A DNA stretch of 64,000 nucleotides, taken from positions 4,898,001 through 4,962,000 of the forward strand of contig NZ_CP097289.1 in the NCBI RefSeq assembly GCF_023498005.1, written 5' to 3'. The notes beneath the pieces are model-generated. The model saw only the letters and a list, made by a program, of their open reading frames with translations, did not search any database and was not told the origin of the DNA. Shown here piece after piece: positions 58,019 to 64,000 of the stretch; positions within the stretch are counted from its first letter, which is position 1; the number at the start of each line of letters is the position of its first letter. The position numbers and the translations under genes were made by a program. The stretch is from Streptomyces durmitorensis (GTDB lineage: Bacteria > Actinomycetota > Actinomycetes > Streptomycetales > Streptomycetaceae).

Positions 58019-58834
58019 GTGGTGTGGAGAAGGCGAGGCCGAGTCCTGGCCGTGCTCGTGGCGGTCGCGTTGCTCTGCGGGGTGGGCGGGGTCAATTCCT
58101 TCGCGGCGCCCAGCGGCCTCAAGGGTGGGGAGGCCAGCGGCCCCAAGGGTGCGGAGGCCAGCGGCCCCGATGGTGGGGAGGCCGGGGGTCCCCATGGTGG
58201 GGAGGAGCGGGGCAAGGGCCGATTCGTCGTCAGCGAGCGGCAGTTCGAGCGGATGTTCCCCGAGCGGGACTCCTTCTTCACGTACGAGGGTCTCGTCGAG
58301 GCGACTCGCGCCTATCCCGAGTTCGCGCGGACGGGGAGCCGGACGGTGCGGCGGCAGGAGGCCGCCGCCTTCCTGGCCAACGTCAGCCATGAGACCGGCG
58401 GCCTTTTCTACGTGGTGGCGCAGGACGAGTCGACCTATCCCGTCTTCTGCGACAAGACCCAGCCCTTCGGGTGCCCGGCCGGGGAGTCCGCGTACTACGG
58501 GCGGGGCGCGATCATGCTGAGCTGGAACTTCAATTACAAGGCCGCCGGGGACGCGCTGGGGATCGACCTGCTCAATGACCCGTGGCTGGTGGAGCGCGAT
58601 CCGAAGGTGGCCTGGATGACCGCCCTTTGGTACTGGAACACCCAGACCGGGATGGGCACCCTGACCGGGCACGAGGCCATGGTGCTGAAGAAGGGCTTCG
58701 GCGAGACCATCCGCAGTCTCAACGGGCCCGAGTGCGACGGAGGGCGGCCCGAGCAGGTGAAGCACCGGGTCGGGCTCTACCGGGACTTCGTACGGGTGTT
58801 GCATGCCACGCCCGGACGGCACCTGAGTTGCTGA
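58019..58834 (+). CDS. GH19 chitinase, secreted
   Basis: 271 residues from the GTG at 58019 (GGGAG upstream). Reading back to the ATG at 57956 stays open but would put the DasR-like box inside the gene, so I reject it. Signal peptide: basic WRRRGRVL then AVLVAVALLCGVGGVNSFAA. A Gly-rich repeat (GGEASGPKGAEASGP) from 24-bp DNA repeats replaces the usual carbohydrate-binding module. The GH19 domain has the catalytic Glu in ANVSHETGG, AYYGRGAIMLSWNFNYKAAG (family signature), and ALWYWNTQTG. It hydrolyses chitin outside the cell. Confidence 0.93.
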   Translation: MVWRRRGRVLAVLVAVALLCGVGGVNSFAAPSGLKGGEASGPKGAEASGPDGGEAGGPHGGEERGKGRFVVSERQFERMFPERDSFFTYEGLVEATRAYPEFARTGSRTVRRQEAAAFLANVSHETGGLFYVVAQDESTYPVFCDKTQPFGCPAGESAYYGRGAIMLSWNFNYKAAGDALGIDLLNDPWLVERDPKVAWMTALWYWNTQTGMGTLTGHEAMVLKKGFGETIRSLNGPECDGGRPEQVKHRVGLYRDFVRVLHATPGRHLSC

Positions 58835-58856
58835 GCCGGGGCGCGAGACTGTCCCC

Positions 58857-59771
58857 ATGGAGTGGCGTAGTGCGGGGCTGAGCTGGGCGGACCGGGAGCG
58901 GCCCGTGCTCGTGTGGGAGCGCGGGGACGTCAGCCCGCTGGTCGTGGGGCGGCGCGTGGGGTTCCGGGCCCTGGGACGGCGGGAGTGCGTGGGGGCGCGG
59001 GGGAACGCGTGCCCCGTCGCCGCCGTCGTGCCGGGGCGGGGGACCCAGGCGCGGTGTGCCGAGTGCGCGCGCCTCGACCGGGCGCACTCGGTGGCCGCCG
59101 ACACCATCGCCGACGATCCGCGGACCTACCGCGTCTATCTCGCGTGGTTCGGCGCCGGGATGGTGAAGGTCGGGATCACCCGTGAGGAGCGGGGAGCGAC
59201 TCGGCTGCTCGAACAGGGGGCCGTCGCCTTCGTCTGGCTGGGGCGCGGGCCCCTGATGGCCGCGCGACGGGCCGAGGAGCTGCTGCGGGTCGCCCTCGGG
59301 GTGCCGGACCGGATCTCGTACGCCAGGAAGCGGGCCGTCAGGGCCGCCTTGCCGGGCGTGGAGGAGCGGCGGCGTGAGCTGGAGCGGATGTATGGCTTCG
59401 CCCTCGCGCTCGACGGGTGGCCCGAGTCGCTGGAGCGGGTGGCGCTGGGGGAGCGCGGTGCGGGGGGCCGCAATGTGGTCGACCACGGTGTGGTCGACCA
59501 CGGTGAGCTGTTCGGGGTGGAGCGGCTCGGGGGCGTCGGCGGGTTCGCCGTCACCGAACTCGTCGACGGCGGTGTGGTGCTGGGGGATCTTGTCGCCGTG
59601 GCCGGGCCCGATTTGTATCTCGATGACGGTGGGTTCGGCGGGGGCGACGGGCGTCTTGTCGTGCTCGACAGCAGGCTGCTGCGGGGATGGCGGCTCGAAG
59701 GGGCCAGGGGCGCGGAACGTACGACTGTTCCCGTGCGGGAGGTTCCCGTGGTGCAGGGCGGGCTCTTCTGA
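58857..59771 (+). CDS. DUF2797 protein
   Basis: 304 residues. Recognised as the DUF2797 family from the opening WRSAGLSWADRERPVLVWERG and YLAWFGAGMVKVGITREERG near residue 97, and a Cys set RECVGARGNACP/ARCAECARLD that could bind zinc. The KVGIT segment and following Arg resemble a GIY-YIG-like nuclease strand, a distant similarity that I cannot prove. Cytoplasmic, no membrane segment. A four-copy 24-bp repeat begins right after the stop. Confidence 0.82.
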   Translation: MEWRSAGLSWADRERPVLVWERGDVSPLVVGRRVGFRALGRRECVGARGNACPVAAVVPGRGTQARCAECARLDRAHSVAADTIADDPRTYRVYLAWFGAGMVKVGITREERGATRLLEQGAVAFVWLGRGPLMAARRAEELLRVALGVPDRISYARKRAVRAALPGVEERRRELERMYGFALALDGWPESLERVALGERGAGGRNVVDHGVVDHGELFGVERLGGVGGFAVTELVDGGVVLGDLVAVAGPDLYLDDGGFGGGDGRLVVLDSRLLRGWRLEGARGAERTTVPVREVPVVQGGLF

Positions 59772-59772
59772 G

Positions 59773-59868
59773 TCTCGGGCGGAGCGGCGTACGGGGTCTC
59801 GGGCGGAGCGGCGTACGGGGTCTCGGGCGGAGCGGCGTACGGGGTCTCGGGCGGAGCCGCGTACGGAG
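59773..59868. repeat. 24-bp tandem repeat, four copies, directly after the DUF2797 stop
   Basis: TCTCGGGCGGAGCGGCGTACGGGG at 59773, 59797, 59821 and 59845; the first three are identical, the last has changes (GCCGCG, GGAG). The array starts one base after the TGA. Confidence 0.95.
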
Positions 59869-59974
59869 CTTCGTCCCGATCAAGCTGACCGGATGGTCAA
59901 GTCTCGCTGCCCGTACGGCAATGAAGGCGGGGAGAGGGTGGACAGGCGGGTGGGGCGCGGCCGAGTCTGGGGAC

Positions 59975-60355
59975 ATGAGTGATCAGTCCGTTGCACCTGT
60001 TCCCCCCTTCGAACCGCCCTACTACGCCGTCGTGTTCACCTCGCTGAGGACCACCGCCGAAGACGGCCACGACGACGGCTATGACGACGGCCACGACGAC
60101 GGCTATGACGCGACCGGGGCCCGCATGGACGAGCTCGTCGCCTCCGTGCCCGGCTTCCTCGGCATGGACTCCGCGCGGACGCCCGGCGGGCTCGGCATCA
60201 CCGTCGGGTACTTCCGGGACGAGGACGCGATTCTGCGGTGGCGCGGCGATGCCGAGCACCGCACGGCCCAGAAGCGCGGGCGCACTGAGTGGTACGACCA
60301 GTACGTCGTCCATGTCGCCAAGGTGGAGCGGAGTCACGGCTTTGAACGGGTATGA
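59975..60355 (+). CDS. antibiotic-biosynthesis-monooxygenase (ABM)-like protein
   Basis: 126 residues from the ATG at 59975 with GGGGAC upstream. Ferredoxin-like ABM fold: PPYYAVVFTSLRTT, MDELVASVPGFLGMDSARTPGGLGITVGYF and EWYDQYVVHVAKVERS. An inserted acidic repeat, GHDDGYDDGHDDGYDATG, encoded by GACGACGGCYAYGAC units at about 60070-60110, sits in the first loop. Such proteins act as small oxygenases, haem-degrading enzymes or polyketide-related proteins. Its end overlaps the amidohydrolase start. Confidence 0.78.
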   Translation: MSDQSVAPVPPFEPPYYAVVFTSLRTTAEDGHDDGYDDGHDDGYDATGARMDELVASVPGFLGMDSARTPGGLGITVGYFRDEDAILRWRGDAEHRTAQKRGRTEWYDQYVVHVAKVERSHGFERV

Positions 60356-61262
60356 GGGCGAAGGCAACGGCCATGACGGTGAAGGCAGGGCCGTCCGCGA
60401 CTTCTGGGAGCGGCTCGGACTGCCCGGCCTCATCGACGTGCACACGCACTTCATGCCCGAGCGTGTGCTGGCCAAGGTGTGGGACTACTTCGATTCCGCC
60501 GGACCGCTGACCGGCGTGCAGTGGCCCATCGCCTATCGGCACGAGGAGGAGCAACGGCTCGCGCTGCTGCGGGAGTTCGGGGTGCTCGCCTTCACGTCGA
60601 TGGTCTATCCGCACAAGGCGGGTATGGCGCAGTGGCTCAATGGATGGGCCGCCGATTTCGCCCACCGGACGGACGACTGTCTGCACACGGCGACCTTCTT
60701 CCCCGAGCCGGGGGTGGAGGCGTATGTGCGGGATGCCGTCGATGCCGGGGCCCGGATCTTCAAGTCCCATGTGCAGGTGGGGGGTTACGACCCGAACGAC
60801 CCCGCGCTCGTGCCCGTCTGGGGGCTGCTCGCCGAAGCCGGGATCCCGGTCGTCGTGCACTGCGGGTCGGGGCCCGCGCCGGGCAAGCACACCGGGCCCG
60901 AGCCGATCGGGCGGCTGCTCGCGCGGCACCCACGGCTGCGGCTCGTGGTGGCGCACATGGGCATGCCGGAGTACGTCGACTTCCTGGACCTTGCCGAGCG
61001 GTACGGCGAGGTCAGGCTGGACACGACCCTGGCGTTCACCGACTTCTGCGAGGAGCTCTCGCCGTTCCCGCGCGCGCAGCTGCCGCGGCTCGCCGATCTG
61101 GGGGACCGGATCCTGCTGGGCTCGGACTTTCCCAACACCCCGCACGCGTACGTTCATCAGCTGCACGCGCTGGAGCGGCTCGGCCTGGGGGACGAGTGGC
61201 TGCGGGCGGTGTGCCACGGGAACGCGGCCCGGCTCTTCGGGCTGCCGGGCGCCGCCGTCTAG
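60342..61262 (+). CDS. amidohydrolase family protein (PF04909 type)
   Basis: 306 residues if TTG at 60342 is used; ATG at 60312 is an alternative with a longer overlap, and neither start is well marked. TIM-barrel metal hydrolase: GLIDVHTHFMP with the first metal His pair, IPVVVHCGSG, VVAHMGMPEYVDFL, and the C-terminal Asp in ILLGSDFPNTPH. Amidohydrolase-2 members decarboxylate or hydrolyse aromatic and lactone substrates. It overlaps the ABM-like gene, so the two may share a catabolic step. Confidence 0.85.
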   Translation: MNGYEGEGNGHDGEGRAVRDFWERLGLPGLIDVHTHFMPERVLAKVWDYFDSAGPLTGVQWPIAYRHEEEQRLALLREFGVLAFTSMVYPHKAGMAQWLNGWAADFAHRTDDCLHTATFFPEPGVEAYVRDAVDAGARIFKSHVQVGGYDPNDPALVPVWGLLAEAGIPVVVHCGSGPAPGKHTGPEPIGRLLARHPRLRLVVAHMGMPEYVDFLDLAERYGEVRLDTTLAFTDFCEELSPFPRAQLPRLADLGDRILLGSDFPNTPHAYVHQLHALERLGLGDEWLRAVCHGNAARLFGLPGAAV

Positions 61263-61274
61263 CGCGGGGGCGTT

Positions 61275-61315
61275 TCTCAGGGAATTCACAGGTTCTGGCA
61301 AGAGCACTCTCAGGG
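61275..61315 (+). promoter_or_regulatory. TCTCAGGG direct repeats before the two-component operon
   Basis: TCTCAGGG at 61275-61282, a related TTCACAGG at 61285-61292 (10 bp later), and TCTCAGGG again at 61308-61315. The 10- and 33-bp spacings put the copies on the same DNA face, as for OmpR-family regulators. Candidate autoregulatory site. Confidence 0.5.
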
Positions 61316-61336
61316 CCGCGCCGCAGGCTGTGTGCC

Positions 61337-62098
61337 ATGACTACGACCTCGCCCCAGGGGCGTACCGAACTGCTCAGGGCGGACGGGAGCCCCGTCCGCG
61401 TGCTCGTCGTCGACGACGAGGTGTCGCTGACCGAGCTGCTCTCCATGGCCCTGCGCTACGAGGGCTGGCAGATCCGCAGCGCGGGGGACGGCGCCGGTGC
61501 GGTGCGCGCCGCCCGCTCCTTCCGGCCCGACGCCGTGGTGCTCGACATGATGCTGCCGGACATGGACGGCCTCGCCGTGCTCGGACGGCTGCGGCGCGAG
61601 CTGCCCGACGTGCCGGTGCTCTTCCTGACGGCCAAGGACGCCGTCGAGGACCGGATCGCCGGGCTCACCGCCGGGGGCGACGACTACGTCACCAAGCCCT
61701 TCAGCCTGGAGGAAGTCGTCGCGCGCCTGCGCGGGCTCATCCGCAGGGCCGGGGCCTCCGACCGGCGCAGCGAGTCCGTCCTCGCCGTCGGTGACCTCAC
61801 CCTCGACGAGGACAGCCACGAGGTGACGCGGGGCGGGGACTCCATCCACCTCACCGCCACCGAGTTCGAGCTGCTGCGGTTCCTGATGCGCAACCCGCGG
61901 CGCGTGCTCAGCAAGGCGCAGATACTCGACCGTGTGTGGAACTACGACTTCGGGGGCCAGGCCAACGTCGTCGAGCTCTACATCTCGTATCTCAGGAGGA
62001 AGATCGACGCCGGGCGTGAGCCGATGATCCACACCCGGCGCGGTGCCGGATATCTGATCAAGGCCGCGCCTTCGACCGAGGTGGCCGCCGCCTCATGA
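61337..62098 (+). CDS. OmpR-family response regulator
   Basis: 253 residues from the ATG at 61337. Receiver domain with the acidic pair VDDE (about 26-28), phospho-acceptor Asp70 in VVLDMMLPDMDG and Lys120 in TKPF. From about 150 an OmpR/PhoB winged helix: LTATEFELLRFLMRNPRRVLS, YISYLRRKID and HTRRGAGYLI. The stop overlaps the kinase start (ATGA). Resembles the TrcR/MprA type of actinobacteria. No strong ribosome-binding site is seen. Confidence 0.95.
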   Translation: MTTTSPQGRTELLRADGSPVRVLVVDDEVSLTELLSMALRYEGWQIRSAGDGAGAVRAARSFRPDAVVLDMMLPDMDGLAVLGRLRRELPDVPVLFLTAKDAVEDRIAGLTAGGDDYVTKPFSLEEVVARLRGLIRRAGASDRRSESVLAVGDLTLDEDSHEVTRGGDSIHLTATEFELLRFLMRNPRRVLSKAQILDRVWNYDFGGQANVVELYISYLRRKIDAGREPMIHTRRGAGYLIKAAPSTEVAAAS

Positions 62099-63669
62099 GA
62101 CGGCGGCGGCAGCCGCGGTCGCTGCGGACGCGGCTCGTCGTCTCGGCGGTGGCGCTGATCGCCGTCGTCTGCGCGGTGATCGGCACGGTGACGACCATCG
62201 CGCTGCGCTCCCACCTGTACGACCAGCTGGACGGCACGCTCGGCACGGTCGCGATGCGCGCGTCGGGTCCGCTGCCGAAGCCGGGGGCCGACGACCACGG
62301 TGCGCCTTCCCTGGACCAGGGCGATCCGCTGCGGTTCGTCTCCAAGGGGCCCCAGGAGATCGGCACCGTCGGGGCCGTCGTCGAGGACGACGGCTCGGTC
62401 GGCCAGGCCCTGGTCAGCAGGGATCCGGACAGCGGCAGCTTCGAGCCGCGGACCGACCAGCTCGACGCGGCGCAGTCCGACGCGCTCGGCTCCGTGCCGC
62501 GGGACGGGCAGGAGCACAACGTCGAGATCCCGGGCCTCGGCGACTACCGCGTGAAGTACGCGACAGGACCCAACGGCGACTTCCTCGTCGGCATCCCCAC
62601 CACCAAGGTGCAGAACACCCTCGAAACGCTGATCATCGTCGAGGTCAGCGTCACCGCCGCGGGCCTGGTCGCCGCCTCGCTCGCCGGTGCGGCCATGGTC
62701 GGCGTCGCCCTTCGCCCGCTGCGCCGGGTCGCGACGACCGCGACCCGGGTCTCCGAACTCCCGCTGCACAGCGGCGAGGTGACGCTGTACGAACGCGTCC
62801 CCGACACGGAGCCGAACACGGAGGTCGGGCAGGTGGGCGCCGCGCTCAACCGCATGCTCGACCATGTGCACTCCGCGCTGCACGCGCGCCAGGAGAGCGA
62901 GACGCGGGTACGCCAGTTCGTCGCGGACGCCAGCCACGAGCTGCGTACGCCGCTTGCCTCGATCCGCGGATACGCCGAACTGACGCGCCGGGGGCGGGAG
63001 TCGACGGGACCCGACACGCGGCACGCGCTCGGCCGGATCGAGTCCGAGGCACAGCGGATGACGGGGCTTGTGGAGGACCTGCTGCTGCTCGCCCGGCTCG
63101 ACGAGGGGCGCGGTGGTGGCGACACCGGCGGACCAGGTGCCCGACTGCCGCTCTCGTACCAGAGCACTGATCTCTCACCGCTGGTCGTGGACACCGTGAG
63201 CGACGCGCGCGCCGCGGGTCCCGAGCACGTCTGGTCCCTTGAACTGCCGGACGAGCCCGCGCTCGTCCTCGCGGACGCGGCCCGCCTCCAGCAGGTCGTC
63301 GTCAACCTCCTCGCCAACGCGCGTACGCACACGCCCCCTGGCACGAAGGTCACCGCACGCGTGCGCCGTGCCGGACCCGGCGTCTGCCTGGAGGTCGAGG
63401 ACGACGGCCCCGGCATCGCCCCCGCCCTCCTCCCCCACGTCTTCGAACGCTTCGCCCGCGGCGACGCCTCGCGCTCCCGCAACGCCGGATCCACGGGGCT
63501 CGGCCTCGCCCTCGTGCAGGCCATCGTCGCGGCGCACGGCGGTGGTGTGACGGTGGAGAGCGTGCCGGGGCGGACGGTGTTCACGGTGACGCTTCCTACG
63601 GAATCCGTGCAGGTCAGCGGCCCCGGGCGGGACTCACAGGCGGGCCACAGGCTCACCACACAGGCCTGA
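62095..63669 (+). CDS. two-component sensor histidine kinase
   Basis: 524 residues. Two membrane helices (about 14-37 and 178-205) flank an extracellular sensor domain of about 140 residues; a HAMP linker (RPLRRVATTATRVSEL) follows. HisKA has His281 in ASHELRTPLASIRGY; the HATPase has VVNLLANARTHTPPG (N box), DDGPGIAP (G1) and GSTGLGLALVQAI (G2). All catalytic motifs are intact, in contrast to the pseudo-kinase at 45702. Its signal is unknown; the glycosyltransferase downstream suggests an envelope link. Confidence 0.95.
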   Translation: MRRRRQPRSLRTRLVVSAVALIAVVCAVIGTVTTIALRSHLYDQLDGTLGTVAMRASGPLPKPGADDHGAPSLDQGDPLRFVSKGPQEIGTVGAVVEDDGSVGQALVSRDPDSGSFEPRTDQLDAAQSDALGSVPRDGQEHNVEIPGLGDYRVKYATGPNGDFLVGIPTTKVQNTLETLIIVEVSVTAAGLVAASLAGAAMVGVALRPLRRVATTATRVSELPLHSGEVTLYERVPDTEPNTEVGQVGAALNRMLDHVHSALHARQESETRVRQFVADASHELRTPLASIRGYAELTRRGRESTGPDTRHALGRIESEAQRMTGLVEDLLLLARLDEGRGGGDTGGPGARLPLSYQSTDLSPLVVDTVSDARAAGPEHVWSLELPDEPALVLADAARLQQVVVNLLANARTHTPPGTKVTARVRRAGPGVCLEVEDDGPGIAPALLPHVFERFARGDASRSRNAGSTGLGLALVQAIVAAHGGGVTVESVPGRTVFTVTLPTESVQVSGPGRDSQAGHRLTTQA

Positions 63670-63695
63670 CAGACCACTTGGCGAATGTCGGTGTC

Positions 63696-64000
63696 ATGCA
63701 AACCGACTCTTCCCCGGGCGGCGCTTGCTCGGTCCCTCTGCCGGCGCGGGCCCACCTTCCCGCCGGATGGCGCGATGTGCCCGTCCTGGACATCGTGATC
63801 CCCGTCTACAACGAGGAGAAGGATCTGGGGCCGTGCGTGCTGCGCCTGCACGACCATCTCGTACGCACCTTCCCCTACCCCTTCCGGATCACCATCGCGG
63901 ACAACGCGTCCACGGACCGCACCCCCGAGGTGGCGGCGCGGCTCGCGGAATCGAGCGAGGAGGTCCGCTACACGCGCCTCGAACAGAAGGGGCGCGGGCG
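63696..64000 (+). CDS. family 2 glycosyltransferase, N-terminal part
   Basis: Partial: 101 codons before the window ends. The ATG at 63696 has no strong ribosome-binding site. VPVLDIVIPVYNEEKDLG and ITIADNASTDRTPEVAARLA are the GT2 nucleotide-binding start (IPVYNEE) and the ADNASTDRT loop of dolichyl-phosphate-mannose-synthase-like enzymes, which transfer sugars to polyprenyl phosphate at the membrane. It lies 26 bp after the kinase stop and is probably in the same operon. Confidence 0.88.
   Translation, partial: MQTDSSPGGACSVPLPARAHLPAGWRDVPVLDIVIPVYNEEKDLGPCVLRLHDHLVRTFPYPFRITIADNASTDRTPEVAARLAESSEEVRYTRLEQKGRG

Overview
The window is high-GC actinobacterial chromosome, almost certainly from a Streptomyces. 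Evidence: strong third-position GC bias, frequent GTG starts, 4-bp ATGA/GTGA gene overlaps, rare TTA codons confined to accessory genes, a Tat-exported DyP peroxidase inside a Sco/ECuC/CopCD copper cluster, an SSI-type protease inhibitor, a DasR-like box in front of a GH19 chitinase, and an integrative element in a tRNA gene. The order kptA ... serS, pheA, copper cluster resembles the oriC-proximal core of Streptomyces chromosomes (from memory, not a search).

Layout. 1-2437: HAD phosphatase (partial), LLM-class oxidoreductase, unknown protein, kptA. 2509-2575: a group of DnaA-box-like sites. 2588-7243: minus-strand operon of an M24 peptidase-like protein, an EphD-like alpha/beta-hydrolase-SDR fusion, a PF10118-type protein and a MerR regulator. 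7512-11077: two ABC ATPase/permease pairs. 11420-15084: HAD protein, serS and pheA, with a dense DnaA-box cluster (13815-14125) between serS and pheA. 15305-21511: copper cluster (dtpA, copCD-ytkA fusion, ecuC, sco, ycnI) and a membrane protein. 21781-36793: RsbW-like ATPases, a MocR/AhpD divergent pair, Xaa-Pro aminopeptidase, GAF-PP2C phosphatase, primase-polymerase-like proteins, SEC-C protein, glycerophosphodiesterase, HtrA-like protease, tRNA-Ser(TGA), small secreted proteins and one frameshifted membrane gene. 37092-42084: a five-gene operon matching the mycobacterial igr (steroid side-chain) operon. 42136-50894: DUF1906 protein, SigE-family sigma factor, acyl-CoA ligase, a 1500-residue PAS/pseudo-kinase/receiver-like protein and an SSI-family inhibitor.

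51109-51463 holds tRNA-Ser(GCT) and tRNA-Arg(ACG). A 45-bp copy of the tRNA-Arg 3' end recurs at 55528-55572, bounding a degenerate ~4.1-kb AICE-like element. It keeps a broken tyrosine integrase, three tiny coupled genes, an XRE-DUF5919 regulator, a Nudix hydrolase and a membrane protein. After it come an NDH-2-like oxidoreductase with an ECF41 sigma factor, the GH19 chitinase, a DUF2797 protein, a monooxygenase-like and an amidohydrolase gene, a two-component system, and the start of a GT2 glycosyltransferase.

Short tandem repeats with a 23-24 bp period recur next to stop codons of unrelated genes. No CRISPR array, rRNA operon or secondary-metabolite cluster is present.
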